Assembly (NCBI GenBank): GCA_029571005.1
Contig: JAKPTG010000112.1
Coordinates: forward strand, 1-45,290
Source of the DNA: Candidatus Fermentibacterota bacterium
Lineage (GTDB): Bacteria; Fermentibacterota; Fermentibacteria; Fermentibacterales; JCC-6
DNA length: 45,290 bases
Direction: 5' to 3'
Shown here: positions 1-10,000 of the stretch, piece by piece
Numbering within the stretch: the stretch's first letter is position 1
Layout of the letters: each line of letters begins with the position of its first letter
Notes under the pieces: generated by a model
The model's database searches: none
The model's input: the letters and a program-made list of their open reading frames with translations, nothing else
Told to the model about the DNA's origin: nothing
Made by a program: the position numbers and the translations under genes

Positions 1-27
1 GTATCAGCTTCCGAGGGACAAGACTAT

Positions 28-42
28 CGGGCCTGCGGCCCG
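28..42. other. small GC hairpin before the serpin gene
   Basis: A perfect 6-bp stem (CGGGCC / GGCCCG) with a 3-base loop sits just upstream of the purine-rich ribosome-binding stretch AAGGGGGAA (44-52) of the serpin gene. There is no T-tract, so it is not a typical terminator for + transcription. It could be the end of an upstream unit or an RNA structure near the ribosome-binding site. Function unknown. Confidence 0.3.
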
Positions 43-56
43 GAAGGGGGAACAGA

Positions 57-1283
57 ATGATCCGGAGGTTTTTTCCAGTCGCAGCGTTGCTTACCCTGGC
101 CTCCTGCGGCGTTTCCGCTCCCAACCCGATGCCCGGGGCCGATATCCGGCCGCTCCGGGAGAGCGGCGCACAGTTCGCCGTGGACCTCTACAAGGTGGTG
201 TGCCTGGAGAGCGGCGAAGAAAACGTGATGCTGTCGCCCTTCTGTATCTCCTCGGCCCTGGGGATGGTCTGGGCCGGAGCCCGGGGAGAGACCGAAGCGG
301 AAATGGCCGAAGTCCTAAGGCTGCGGGGGGAACCGGCGGAGATCCACGCCGGATTCCACAGGCTGATCGGGTTGATTCTCAGGGAAGACGTGGAACCCGT
401 GGACGACCCCGTAACCTTGAACTTCGCCAACGCCCTGTGGGTGGAGCGGACCTACCCCCTGCTGGACGAGTACACGGGGATCGTCCGGGACAGTTACCGG
501 GCCGAGGCGGAGAACCTCGACTTCCAGGGCGACCCCGAGGGGGGAAGGGCCGAGATCAACCGGTGGGTCGAGGAAAAAACCGAGGCGCTCATCAAGGATC
601 TCCTGGCTCCCGGCTCGATCACCCGGGCCACCCGGGCGGTGCTCACCAGCGCCGTGTACTTCAAGGGCGACTGGATGCACCGGTTCAACCCCGAGGCCAC
701 CATGCCCGGAACTTTCACCACCTTCGCCGGCGACCCGGTGGAAGTGCGCTTCATGCACCGCACCGGCGACTACCCCTTCTACGCCGGAGAGGGCTGCCGG
801 GCCTTGTCGCTGCCCTACTCCGACGGCCGGTGCAGGATGCTGGTGATACTGCCGGACGGGGACCTTCGGCGCTTCGAGCGGGAGTTCACCGTCGAGACCC
901 TGCGGAGGCTGGACGAAGGTCTGACGGAAAGGGAAGTGGCCCTGACCATGCCCCCCTTCCGGTTCAACACCACGTACGGGCTCGTGGAGATTCTTTCGGA
1001 CATGGGCATGCCCCTGGCCTTCGACTGCGGCGCCGCGGACTTCAGCGGTTTCTCCGGCAGCCGCGACCTCTTCATCAGCGAGGTGATCCACAAGGCTTAC
1101 GTGAAGGTGGACGAGACGGGCACGGAAGCGGCGGCGGCCACGGGGGTCGTGATGGCCCTCACCGCCATGCCCGCCGACCCGCCGGAGCGTTTCGTGCTGG
1201 ACAGGCCCTTCATGTTCCTGATAGTTGACGACCTGTCCGGTGCGGTGCTTTTCATGGGAAGGGTGGCCGACCCGTCGGAGTAG
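57..1283 (+). CDS. Serpin-family protease inhibitor, predicted lipoprotein
   Basis: 408 residues, close to the usual serpin length. The N-terminus is a lipoprotein signal peptide with lipobox LASC, so Cys17 would be lipidated and the protein anchored in the envelope. The rest has the serpin fold: the 'NFANALWV' and 'TSAVYFKGDW' strands, the hinge region EAAAATG and the C-terminal signature RPFMFLIVDDLSGAVLFMGR. The hinge keeps the small residues needed for loop insertion (Thr at P14, four Ala at P12-P9), so it is probably inhibitory rather than a non-inhibitory serpin. Counting 17 residues from the hinge Glu puts the scissile bond near Thr-Ala in MALTAMP, which would suit an elastase-like or cysteine protease; this is inference. 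The ATG at 57 has a good AAGGGGG ribosome-binding site. Nearest neighbour is the CDF gene 42 bases downstream on the same strand. Confidence 0.93.
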   Translation: MIRRFFPVAALLTLASCGVSAPNPMPGADIRPLRESGAQFAVDLYKVVCLESGEENVMLSPFCISSALGMVWAGARGETEAEMAEVLRLRGEPAEIHAGFHRLIGLILREDVEPVDDPVTLNFANALWVERTYPLLDEYTGIVRDSYRAEAENLDFQGDPEGGRAEINRWVEEKTEALIKDLLAPGSITRATRAVLTSAVYFKGDWMHRFNPEATMPGTFTTFAGDPVEVRFMHRTGDYPFYAGEGCRALSLPYSDGRCRMLVILPDGDLRRFEREFTVETLRRLDEGLTEREVALTMPPFRFNTTYGLVEILSDMGMPLAFDCGAADFSGFSGSRDLFISEVIHKAYVKVDETGTEAAAATGVVMALTAMPADPPERFVLDRPFMFLIVDDLSGAVLFMGRVADPSE

Positions 1284-1325
1284 CGGTCGGCCCCGGAAAG
1301 CGGATATGTTTGCGTTTCGGAGTCC

Positions 1326-2255
1326 TTGGCGGCGGGGAGGGAATTGACCGGTAAAAGAACGGACGAATCCGGAGCCCGGGTGACCTGGCTCAGCCTGGTG
1401 GTGAACATCCTCCTTTCCGGGTTCAAGCTCGCCGCCGGGCTCATCGGGCGAAGCGGGGCAATGGTGGCCGACGCGGTGCATTCCGTCTCCGACCTGGCCA
1501 CCGACGTAGTGGTCCTGGCCGGGCTTCGCTTCTCCAGCAGACCCGTGGACAGGAACCACTCCTACGGCCACGGGAAGCTGGAGACCGTGGCCGCTGCCCT
1601 CATCGGCGCCACCCTTCTGGTGGTGGCCGCCGGGCTCGCCCGGGGCGCGGTGATGAAGCTGCATGACTGCATGGAGGGCAGACTGCCGGAGGTTCCCACG
1701 GGGATAGCCCTGGTCGCCGCGGGAGTGTCCATCGTGGTGAAGGAACTGCTGTACCGCTGCACGGTCAAGACGGGAAAGCGGATAGGAAGCGGCGCCCTGG
1801 TGGCCAACGCCTGGCACCACCGGTCCGATGCCCTGTCCTCGGTGGGCGCCCTGCTCGGGATAGGGGGGGCGATGCTCCTGGGGGGAAAGTGGAGCGTTCT
1901 GGACCCGCTTGCAGCCCTGGTGGTATGCTTCTTCATCGGAAAAGCCGGCGTGGAGGTCCTCTCGGGCAGCCTCGGGGAACTCACCGAGTCATCCCTGGGC
2001 GAGGGGATGGAGGGGGAGATACTACGGATCGTCCGGAGCGTACCGGGAGCCGTGGACCCCCACAACCTGCGGACCAGGCGAATCGGCCGGGACGTGGCGG
2101 TGGACCTGCACGTAAGGGCCGAGGGCCGGATGTCTCTGACCGAAGCCCACGACATAGCCTCGGTCATCGAGGAAAGAATCCGGGAGAGGTTCGGCAGAAA
2201 CACCTTCGTGAGCATCCACGTGGAACCGGTGAAGTCCGCCCCAGACCGGTCATGA
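1326..2255 (+). CDS. Cation diffusion facilitator (CDF) metal exporter
   Basis: 309 residues, typical for the CDF/FieF family of proton-coupled divalent metal exporters in the inner membrane. It has the two metal-binding quartet motifs: HSVSD (His52, Asp56) in the second membrane helix and HHRSD (His165 region, Asp168) in the fifth. It also has the family's DRNHSYGHGKLE loop and a cytoplasmic C-terminal domain (about 215-305) ending in FVSIHVEP. An H/D plus H/D site is usual in zinc-preferring members, but the substrate cannot be fixed from sequence. The start is uncertain: TTG at 1326 with GGAG just upstream, or the in-frame TTG at 1344 behind GGGGAGG; both spacings are short. The 3' end overlaps the convergent TPR gene by 6 bases. 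Confidence 0.93.
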   Translation: MAAGRELTGKRTDESGARVTWLSLVVNILLSGFKLAAGLIGRSGAMVADAVHSVSDLATDVVVLAGLRFSSRPVDRNHSYGHGKLETVAAALIGATLLVVAAGLARGAVMKLHDCMEGRLPEVPTGIALVAAGVSIVVKELLYRCTVKTGKRIGSGALVANAWHHRSDALSSVGALLGIGGAMLLGGKWSVLDPLAALVVCFFIGKAGVEVLSGSLGELTESSLGEGMEGEILRIVRSVPGAVDPHNLRTRRIGRDVAVDLHVRAEGRMSLTEAHDIASVIEERIRERFGRNTFVSIHVEPVKSAPDRS

Positions 2256-4673
2256 ACCGGCCGCGGCGTCCCTCATCTCCCCCATCATCCTGACCGCCCG
2301 GTAGGCGTTGCTCTCGCCGGGGGCGGGCTTCAGAAGCTCCATGGCCCGTCCGGCGGCGGCCGTGTCTCCGGTGAGTTTCCAGTACCAGTATTCCGCGGTG
2401 CCCCGGACGGACCTCCAGGGCGAATCTCCCGCGGCCTCCAGTACGGCTTCGGGGCTTCCGGCCCCCGTCACGGCCCTGCAGGCAGCGGCGCACACCTCCG
2501 CCAGAGCGGCGTTGGGGAGCTGCCCGGCTTCCATGCCCCGGCGCGACGCCTCCTCCAGGTCCTTCAGGGCTTCACCGGTTCTCCCGCCGAACATCAGGAA
2601 CAGCCCCCGGCAAAGGGTGTAGAGGCTCAGGCTAAGCACGCCGCCCCTGCCCGCAGCCATGTCCGAGGCCCTGTCCAGCAGGGCGACGGCTTCCTCCAGG
2701 CGGCCCCGGAGATCCAGGACCCGCGCCCTTAGAAACAGGGAACTCTCGATCAGGCGGGCGATACCGGTCCTGGCCGCCAGGTCGTTCATGGTTGTCACGC
2801 AGTCCTCGGCGTTTTCAACCCGGTCGAGGTCGAGAAATATCCTCGCCATGTTCCCGTAGATCGCCGCCAGCCGGATGGGGTCCCCCGCCTTTGACACCAT
2901 CCTGGCGGCCTTCATGAATATCTCCAGGGCTTCCCCGTACTCGCCCCTCATCATCATCGCCACCCCAAGGTTGGCGACGGCGGTGCCGGCCAGCTTCCGG
3001 TTGCCGGTGACCTCCGCCAGCCTGCCCACCGCTCCGTAGCACCGGGCCGCCTCGATGTAGTCGTACGATGACGAAGCTATCCCTCCCCGGGTGTTCAGGG
3101 CGTAGGCCAGGGCCTTCAGGTTGCCGCTCCGGGCGGCGACCCTGACCAGGGTGCGGCACCCCTCCTCCGCTTCGCGGAGCCGGCCGGTTTTCCAAAGGCA
3201 CGATACGATAAAGGCGTCGCAGCTTTCCACCATCCAGCCGAACCCCGAGGCGGCGGCCATGCTCCGGGCCCCGTCGGCGGCTTCCAGGGCCCGATCCATG
3301 AACCCGTGACGGGCCAGAACCCTGGCCTCTATCAGGACCAGGCGGCATTTCTGCAGCGGGGTCAGCCCCCGCCGATCCATCCGCTCCACATCCCGGGAAA
3401 AACAGTCCAGCGTGATCTTCTTCCAGTGAAGGGACATCGAGAGAATCTCCAGGTCGGTCTCCAGCCGGGGGCTCAGAAGCCCGGAGAGACGCTTCCCCTC
3501 CAGGCGCTCCGCCATGGCCGCGGCACCGGCGTCGTCGCCCATGTGAACCAGTATTTCCAGCATCAGGAAGGACGCCGGTATAGCGGCCTCCGAAGCCGCC
3601 CGGCCGGCGGCTTCCAGGGCCTGCTCCACGAATCCGCCGCGAAGAAGCCTTTCGCTTCGGGAGAGGGACGATCGGGGAAATACCTCCGGGAGGAGGGATT
3701 CCGCCAGGGACCAGAGCCCGGCGGCCCGGGCGTGGGTCACGCCGCCGGAGTTTCCGGCCGCCGCCAGGTACGCCCTGCCGGCGGACTCCCGGTCGCCCCC
3801 CCTGAGGAAAAGGTCTCCGGCCAGCCTCAGGGTCCCCGGCGAATCCCCGGCCCCGCGGAGCACCATGGCGCCGGCCCTCGCATGAAGGGTGCGGGATTCC
3901 TCCGGGTCCATGCCGTCCAGTATCCGGGCCCTGACCGCCGGGGATCCGAACCTGAGCCCGCCCCGGGGGAGCCGCGCCCATATCCCCGCCCCCAGCAGGG
4001 GCGCCGGATCGGAGCGGTTTCCGGAAAGCTCCGACGCCTCCCGGAGATCGAACACGAAACCCAGGACCGCCGCGGCCCGGGCCAGGGAAAGAAGGCCCCG
4101 GGGGACGACCGGGGCCGGTTCTTCATGGGACGATGCCTCGATCACCCTCGCCGGAAAGGGCGGGTCGCCGGAGAGGGAGGCGGCCACCATGGGTGGAAGC
4201 CTCCTGCCGCGCCCCGTCAGGAGCCTTCGGATGAAGCCCAGGGTAAAGGAATCCAGATTCCGGGCGTCCGGCGCCAGGAACACCGCCGGGCTATGGGCCG
4301 CAAGGGCTTCGGCAAGGAACTCCAGGGCTTCCGTGGCGTCGCCTTCGCCGGCGAGCCAGCGGCGGATGGTCTCCCGGTGCCGCTGGAGCCCGGCGGCGGC
4401 CTCCGCACCGTCGGGGCCGCCCTGGATGCCAAGGGAGATTGACAGGGCCGTCCATTCGTCGGCGAAACCCGGGCCGCCGGCCTGGAAGAGGACCGCCAGA
4501 CCGGACCTCACCCCAGGGTTCAGGGTAATGGCAAGAATGCCGGGTCTCCGCCTCAGGATGCCGTCGAAAAGCCGGAAGGCGCCGTCGGAATCCAGCCCCC
4601 GGATGAACAGGGGCCGGCCGGAACCCCGGTCAATGTGGTCCAGCGACGCCCTGAGAATCCTGTCGTCATCCAT
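2250..4673 (-). CDS. TPR-repeat protein with a degenerate STAND-type ATPase region
   Basis: 807 residues. Residues 1-200 look like an AAA/STAND nucleotide-binding domain that has decayed: a Walker B-like stretch (PAVFLAPDARNLDSF, about 148-162) is visible, but the position expected for the P-loop reads FIRGLDSDGAF and lacks the GK[ST] motif. The remaining 550 residues are helical repeats rich in Ala, Leu and Gly of TPR type, including the typical LGVAMMMRGEYGEALEIF pattern near residue 570. No signal peptide, so cytoplasmic. It is organised like the larger protein encoded at 28403-31426 but without the cyclase-like N-terminus. Its ATG lies inside the end of the UPF0235 gene (ATGGATGA overlap, 8 bases), implying translational coupling at the distal end of the mre-dnaE block. 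Function unknown; a scaffold or regulatory sensor is plausible. Confidence 0.8.
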   Translation of the reverse strand: MDDDRILRASLDHIDRGSGRPLFIRGLDSDGAFRLFDGILRRRPGILAITLNPGVRSGLAVLFQAGGPGFADEWTALSISLGIQGGPDGAEAAAGLQRHRETIRRWLAGEGDATEALEFLAEALAAHSPAVFLAPDARNLDSFTLGFIRRLLTGRGRRLPPMVAASLSGDPPFPARVIEASSHEEPAPVVPRGLLSLARAAAVLGFVFDLREASELSGNRSDPAPLLGAGIWARLPRGGLRFGSPAVRARILDGMDPEESRTLHARAGAMVLRGAGDSPGTLRLAGDLFLRGGDRESAGRAYLAAAGNSGGVTHARAAGLWSLAESLLPEVFPRSSLSRSERLLRGGFVEQALEAAGRAASEAAIPASFLMLEILVHMGDDAGAAAMAERLEGKRLSGLLSPRLETDLEILSMSLHWKKITLDCFSRDVERMDRRGLTPLQKCRLVLIEARVLARHGFMDRALEAADGARSMAAASGFGWMVESCDAFIVSCLWKTGRLREAEEGCRTLVRVAARSGNLKALAYALNTRGGIASSSYDYIEAARCYGAVGRLAEVTGNRKLAGTAVANLGVAMMMRGEYGEALEIFMKAARMVSKAGDPIRLAAIYGNMARIFLDLDRVENAEDCVTTMNDLAARTGIARLIESSLFLRARVLDLRGRLEEAVALLDRASDMAAGRGGVLSLSLYTLCRGLFLMFGGRTGEALKDLEEASRRGMEAGQLPNAALAEVCAAACRAVTGAGSPEAVLEAAGDSPWRSVRGTAEYWYWKLTGDTAAAGRAMELLKPAPGESNAYRAVRMMGEMRDAAAGS

Positions 4674-4926
4674 GGAACCAGGACGGGGTTTCGGTCGGAC
4701 GCAGAATCCGGACCGTCTTCCTGCTGGACCGTCTGCCGGCGATTATGAGCACGCTTTCCGCGCCGAACTGGGCCGCAAGCCACCTGACAAGGGCTTCGTT
4801 GGCCCTGCCCTCCACCGGCGGCGCATTCACCACGATTTTCACGGCGCCGTCGGCCATGATTCCCGCGAAACCCGTGGTCCCCCCCCTGAGAACAACCTTC
4901 ACCGACAGGACGACGGCATCGGTCAG
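4666..4926 (-). CDS. UPF0235 (YggU/DUF167) family protein
   Basis: About 86 residues, with the family's core [17 protein letters not shown] followed by a Gly/Ser-rich turn and SRKTVRIL. Members are small alpha/beta proteins of unknown biochemical role. The start is not clear: the reading frame opens with CTG at 4926, which overlaps the TGA of the upstream Trm112-like gene, and an in-frame GTG at 4902 is the alternative. Both give a normal family length. The gene is translationally linked on both sides: it overlaps the Trm112-like stop upstream and the TPR gene's ATG downstream. The family call is firm; the role is unknown. Confidence 0.82.
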   Translation of the reverse strand: MTDAVVLSVKVVLRGGTTGFAGIMADGAVKIVVNAPPVEGRANEALVRWLAAQFGAESVLIIAGRRSSRKTVRILRPTETPSWFHG

Positions 4927-5102
4927 TCCCGCTCCTCCATGGTTCTCGCCTCCTCGATGAGCATCACCGGGATGTCGTCCCGGACCGGGTAAGCCAGTCG
5001 GCAGGCCCCGCATCTCAGCTCCTCCGGGGGACCGGTGACGTAATCCAGCTCCCCCTTGCACCGGGGGCAGGCAAGTATCCTCAGGAGCCTCTCGTCCACC
5101 AC
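4923..5102 (-). CDS. Trm112/YcaR-like zinc-ribbon protein (UPF0434 family)
   Basis: 59 residues. It begins with the family pattern [15 protein letters not shown], has a second cysteine pair ([24 protein letters not shown]) and ends after MEERD. The four cysteines (CPRC and CGAC) form the predicted zinc ribbon. In eukaryotes and archaea Trm112 activates several methyltransferases; bacterial members are small, usually orphan proteins of uncertain partner. The start is GTG at 5102, chosen because a perfect AGGAGG (5109-5114) lies 6 bases upstream; a GTG at 5099 is less well placed. It follows the aminopeptidase gene by 10 bases and its stop overlaps the UPF0235 gene. Confidence 0.88.
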   Translation of the reverse strand: MVDERLLRILACPRCKGELDYVTGPPEELRCGACRLAYPVRDDIPVMLIEEARTMEERD

Positions 5103-5112
5103 AATGCGCCTC

Positions 5113-6345
5113 CTATACCGTAAAGAGCCCGTCCCGGATCACCGGCACCTCCCGCTGGTCTCCGGTCACCCCGAACACGCTCACCTCCGGAGAACCTATC
5201 ATGAAGTCGGTATGCACCAGGCTGCCGTTGCAGCCGGCCTCCTCCAGGGCCCGGTCGTCCATGGCGGTGCCGCCCTGGATGCAGTCGCTGTATCCGTTGC
5301 CCAGGGCGATGTGACAGGAGGCGTTCTCGTCGAGGAGGATGTTGTGGAACACCAGACCGCTCCGGAACAGGGGCGAGTCGGTGCCCACCAGGGCCACCTC
5401 CCCGACCCTTCCGGCCCCTTCGTCCGTGTCCAGGTAGCGGCCCAGAATATCGCCGTTCCTGTCCGCTCCGAATTCGGTCACCCGCCCGTCCCGGAAGCGG
5501 AACCAGGCGTTCTCCACCTGAGCGCCCAGCACGGTCACAGGCCGGGTGCAGCGCACCTCGCCCTCGGTCCGGTGCATGTCCGGCGTGCTGAAAACCTCCT
5601 CGGTGGGTATGTTGGGGAAGAAACGGGTTCCGTCCGCCGCCAGGGAGCTGCCGCCGTGGAACACCCGGTCGCTTCGCATCCCTATGAATAGGTCCGTGCC
5701 CGGCCCCCTGAACCTGAACCCGTCGAACTTCTCTCCGTTCAGGAACTCCGCCCTTCTTTTGAGCCGGTCGTCATGCTCCTTCCACGCCGCCACCGGATCC
5801 GGGGCGTCGAGCCTGAGCACGGGGGTGAGAACCTCCCATATCCGCCGCTCCCAGTCATCGGCTCCGCCAAGGACCTTGGCCGCCCAGCGGGGGGTGGGCA
5901 TCAGGAACACGTTCCATGGTATCCGGTTGGACGATATGGCCTTCAGGAATCCGGAACCGGCCTCTGAACGGGCTTTCCGCATCCTGCCCAGCCCGATCGG
6001 GTCGGCCCCCTCCATGAGGTCGGGGTTTTCGGGCCCCCGCAGGGCCAGGCTCCGCCAGCCCTCCCGCACCACCCGCTCAAGCATGCCGACGGTGAAGCCC
6101 GGCGTGTAGTCCAGGAACTCCGGGTTCCGGGTCCGGTCCACCCTGATCCTCTCCTGTTCGGGATCGTCCAGGGAGAGGTGCACGTAGCGGGCTCCAAGGT
6201 CGTAGGCTTTCCGGGCGAGCACCCCGGCGAACCTCCGGTGAACCGGCTCCGTCCTTATCCACAGGATCCGGCCCTCCCGAAGGTCCAGGGCGCCCCGGAG
6301 AATCAAGTCTGCGCAGGTCTCGCGGATCAGCTCCAGATCAGGCAT
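5113..6345 (-). CDS. M29-family aminopeptidase (thermophilic metalloprotease family)
   Basis: 410 residues, the usual length of the AmpS/AmpT/PepS family, which removes N-terminal residues using two metal ions. The conserved metal-ligand motifs are all present: TEE (Glu250) in NIPTEEVF, Glu316 in GEVALVG, His345 in [13 protein letters not shown], and His378/Asp380 in [11 protein letters not shown]. There is no signal peptide, so it acts in the cytoplasm, probably in peptide turnover. The ATG at 6345 has an AGGAGAG ribosome-binding site. It lies 9 bases after the upstream outer-membrane gene and 10 bases before the Trm112-like gene, so it is inside the same transcription unit. All ligands are intact, so activity is expected. 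Confidence 0.92.
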   Translation of the reverse strand: MPDLELIRETCADLILRGALDLREGRILWIRTEPVHRRFAGVLARKAYDLGARYVHLSLDDPEQERIRVDRTRNPEFLDYTPGFTVGMLERVVREGWRSLALRGPENPDLMEGADPIGLGRMRKARSEAGSGFLKAISSNRIPWNVFLMPTPRWAAKVLGGADDWERRIWEVLTPVLRLDAPDPVAAWKEHDDRLKRRAEFLNGEKFDGFRFRGPGTDLFIGMRSDRVFHGGSSLAADGTRFFPNIPTEEVFSTPDMHRTEGEVRCTRPVTVLGAQVENAWFRFRDGRVTEFGADRNGDILGRYLDTDEGAGRVGEVALVGTDSPLFRSGLVFHNILLDENASCHIALGNGYSDCIQGGTAMDDRALEEAGCNGSLVHTDFMIGSPEVSVFGVTGDQREVPVIRDGLFTV

Positions 6346-6354
6346 CTTTCTCTC

Positions 6355-7071
6355 CTATATGAGGCCGAGGAAATCAACGGCCAGTGCTCTGTAGGGCGCT
6401 CCCCCGGTCTCCAGCACATCCTTGAACTGAAGGCCGATCCTAACCTGGCCGAAGCTCTGCCAGTAAACCTCGAAGTTGAGGAAGCCCCCGGAATTGTCGA
6501 AACGGTAATTCCTTTCAGCGTTGGTGGCCAGGTCCCAGTCCGCCGCCAGGCCGAAGCCCCCGGGGAGGGTCTTGTCCACCCCGATCCAGCACCCGGCGTG
6601 TTCCGGTGCCTCAGGAGAAAGGCTGGCGCCAAGGTGGAAGCCGCTCTCTCCCAGCGGATCGACGAAACTCTTGCTGACCGCCAGGTAGAACCCCCTCTCG
6701 GGCCTGGCGTACTCCCCGCCCCCCCTGGAATGCTCCTCCTCGTTGTCGAAGCCCAGGGCCAGCGCGGGGAAGGTCCTCCTCTCGTCGAGGAAACGGAACC
6801 GGGCCTTGATGTAAAGGTTGCCGAACCAGTCCGGCCTGGACATGCCGGTGACGTTGTAGCCGCCGTAGCCTATGCCGGCCATCAGCCGGGGAAGGAGGCC
6901 CGCCTGAACGGAAAACACCATGTTGTCGGTGGGAAAGGTGGCCAGGGAGATGTAGAGGGTTCTCGGGGCCACAATACCGGCGGTGGGTTCGGAAACCGTT
7001 CTCAGAAGCTCCGCTCCGCCCGCCGCGGAGGCGAGCAGAAGCGTGACGGCGAAAACCGCAATGGATCTCAA
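6355..7071 (-). CDS. Predicted outer-membrane beta-barrel protein, YjbH-like
   Basis: 238 residues with a Sec signal peptide (MRSIAVFAVTLLLASAAGGA) followed by alternating hydrophobic/polar strands such as LMAGIGYGGYN, GNLYIKARFRFL and FHLGASLS. The segment FPALALGFDN followed by a self-description of a chromosome-encoded barrel resembles YjbH/exopolysaccharide-type or related small outer-membrane barrels, but this assignment is weak. The TTG at 7071 is taken as start because it overlaps the dnaE stop (TATTGA) and has GGAGG nine bases upstream. It ends 9 bases before the aminopeptidase gene. Substrate and role unknown. Confidence 0.65.
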   Translation of the reverse strand: MRSIAVFAVTLLLASAAGGAELLRTVSEPTAGIVAPRTLYISLATFPTDNMVFSVQAGLLPRLMAGIGYGGYNVTGMSRPDWFGNLYIKARFRFLDERRTFPALALGFDNEEEHSRGGGEYARPERGFYLAVSKSFVDPLGESGFHLGASLSPEAPEHAGCWIGVDKTLPGGFGLAADWDLATNAERNYRFDNSGGFLNFEVYWQSFGQVRIGLQFKDVLETGGAPYRALAVDFLGLI

Positions 7072-10000
7072 TACACCCCACCTCCATTGTACAGGGAAAC
7101 CGAAGCCCTGTCCCCCAGATGGCGCCTCAGCTCCTCCAGCAGCCTCCCCCCGGTGGCCACCCTGATGCTGCGGGATTCACCGACGTAACGCCGACCCGTG
7201 CCTTCGCATTCCATTTCCACGAAAACCGGCGCATTGCCCGGATGCTTTCCGAGAAGCGCCACCAGACCCGTGAAAAGTTCCGGTGGAAGCCCTTCCCCGG
7301 TGACCGTGAACCTGAGTCTAAGGCCGGACCTCTTCCTGATTTCCTCGAGGGGTTCCGCCTTCTCCACGCAGAACCGGGGTTCGCCCCGGCCGTTCTGGAC
7401 CCTTCCGGTAAACAGCAGGGGTTTTCCGGAACCGAGGACGGCGGCGCACTTCTCCAGGCTCTCGGGCCAGACCGTGGCCTCGCAGGAATCCGACACCCCG
7501 GAGAGGGTGAGGAAGGCTATCCGGCCCCGCTTGCCGTCCCGGAACCGGAGCTGGTCCACGAGCGCCGCCACCGACACGGGCCGGGCCCCCTTGTATCCGG
7601 CCACGGCGCCGGGGCTGTGGGTCGCATAGGCCCGGACCTCCTCACGGTACTCGTCCAGGGGGTGGCCCGTGAGGTAGAAGCCCAGCAGCTCCTTCTCGCC
7701 CCGGAGCATCTCCTCCCGGGGTATCTCCTCCATCTCCTGGAGGGGCGGAGCCTCCGGCTCAGCCATGGACTCTGCACCAAAAAGGGTCATCTGACCGGCC
7801 TCCCGATGCTTCCTGAAGGCCGTCGCGTAGGCCAGCACCCGGTCCACGGAGGCCAGCATGGCGGACCTCTTCCCGGGAAGGGAATCCAGGGCGCCGGCTA
7901 TGATCAGGGATTCCAGAACCTTCTTGTTTAGGCCGCTCTCCACCCGGCAGGCAAGGTCCTGAATGCCGGTGAAGGCCCCCCCCCGGTTCCGGGCGGCCAC
8001 TATCTCCAGGGCCGGGCTTTCCCCCACGTTCTTCACCGCCTTGAGGGCGTAAACTATCCTGCCCTCCCGGTCAACATCGAAGGTGACAAGGCTGTCGTTC
8101 ACCGACGGGGGGAGCACCGTCAGGCCCATTCTGCCGGCCTCGGCGACAAGGGCGGCGAGCCTCTCGGTGCTCCCCATCTCGCTGGTCATGGTGGCCGCCA
8201 TGAACTCCCCGGGAAAGTGGGCCTTCAGGTAGGCCGTCCAGTAGGCGATTATCGCGTAGCAGACCGAGTGCGACTTGTTGAATCCGTACTCGCCGAAGTG
8301 CCGGATGTGGTCGAAGATCTCCCTGGCCTTCCTTTCGGAAACGCCCCGGGAACGGGCGCCGGATATGAAGGCCGCCCCGAAGGACTCCATCTCCCTGGCG
8401 TTCTTCTTGCTTATGGCCCGGCGAAGGCTGTCCGCTTCCGCCATGGACATGCCGGCGAAGCTGTGGGCTATCTCCATGACCTGTTCCTGGTAGACTATCA
8501 CCCCATGGGTCTCCCCCAGAACATCCTGCAGCTCCGGAATCATATCCTTGGCGGGCTTGCCCTCGGCGGCCCGCCTCTTGTTCTCGCCGTAGAGGTCTAT
8601 CATGTGCATGGAGCCGGGACGGAAGATGGCCACCGCGGCGGTCACGTCGTCGAACCGGTCCACCCCTATCTTCCTAAGGGCGTCCCTCATGCCCGGGCTC
8701 TCGAGCTGAAAGACCCCGATGGTCTCCACCCGGTTCAGGAGGTCCAGGGTGGCCGGGTCGTCCAATGGAATACCCTCGACGCTGAAGGAGGGCTGCCGGC
8801 GCCGGACCATCTCCTCCGCGTGTCTCAGGACCGTAACGGTTCTCAGGCCGAGCACATCCAGCTTCATCAGGCCTATCTTCTCCGCCGACTTCATCTCGAA
8901 CTGGGTGGTCAGCCCCTTTTCCCGGGAAAAGCAGAGGGGAACGTAATCCATCAGGGGACCCGGGGTTATCACGACTCCCGCGGCGTGAACCCCGCTGTGC
9001 CGCGCTACACCGGAGATCTCCCCGCAGTAGCGGATCAACCTTGCAACCTCCGGATCCTCCTCCGCCTCCCGGGCCAGTTCGGGAATCTGTTTCGCCAGAA
9101 CGTCAAGCGGGGCATCCTGGTCCGGTGCTGTCGCCAGAAGCTTGGACAGCCGGTCGCCGGTCTCGAAGGGCATTCCCATAACCCTGGACACATCCCGGAT
9201 GGCGGCCCTGTTCTTCATCCTGTTGAAGGAAATGATCTGGCAGACCCTGTCCTGGCCGTACTTTTCCACTATGTGGGCGATAACCTCGCCCCTGCGTTCG
9301 TAGCAGACGTCCATGTCAATGTCGGGCATCTGCTTCCTGGCCGGGTTCAGGAACCTCTCGAAGCTGAGGCCGTACTTCAGGGGGTTCACCTCGGTGATGC
9401 CGATGGCCCAGGAGACCAGGCTGCCCGCGGCGCTTCCTCTTCCGGGGCCCAGGGGGATGCCCCGGGAGCGGGCCCACTCCGTCAGTTCGGACACTATGAG
9501 GAAGTAACCGGGGAACCCCATGTCGCAGATCACATCCAGCTCGTAGGTCAGCCTGCGGCGTTCGGTTTCGTCCGGCTCCCTGCCCAGCTTCCTGGAAAGC
9601 CCGGCCTCGGCCAGGCTCCTGAGGTGGAGGTCCAGACTCTCCTCACCGGGGGGAAGCGGAAAGTCAGGGAGGAGGAAGCCGCCCCTGCCGAGGCTGAAGG
9701 TGCACTGCCGCGCCACCTCGACGGTGTTGGTCACCGCCTCCGGAATCCACGAGAAAAGCCTGGCCATCTCTTCCGGGGTTTTCACGTAGAACTCCTCGGT
9801 GGCCAGCTTCATGCGTCCAGGGTCGCTGAGGGTCTTCTTTGTCTGAAGGCAGAGGAGGATGTCGTGGATCCCCGCATGGTCCCGGACCAGGTAGTGGGCG
9901 TCGTTGGTGGCGACCGGGAGGGCGCCGGTTTCCCGGGCGAGTTCCGCCAACCCGGGGAGGATCGCCTTCTCCTCCGGCAGGCCGTGGTCCATGAGTTCGA

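Noticed and set aside
315-1820. Long open frames on the opposite strand of the serpin and CDF genes
   Set aside because: They lack family signals and are mirror frames of strongly supported genes; long antisense frames are expected at this G+C content.
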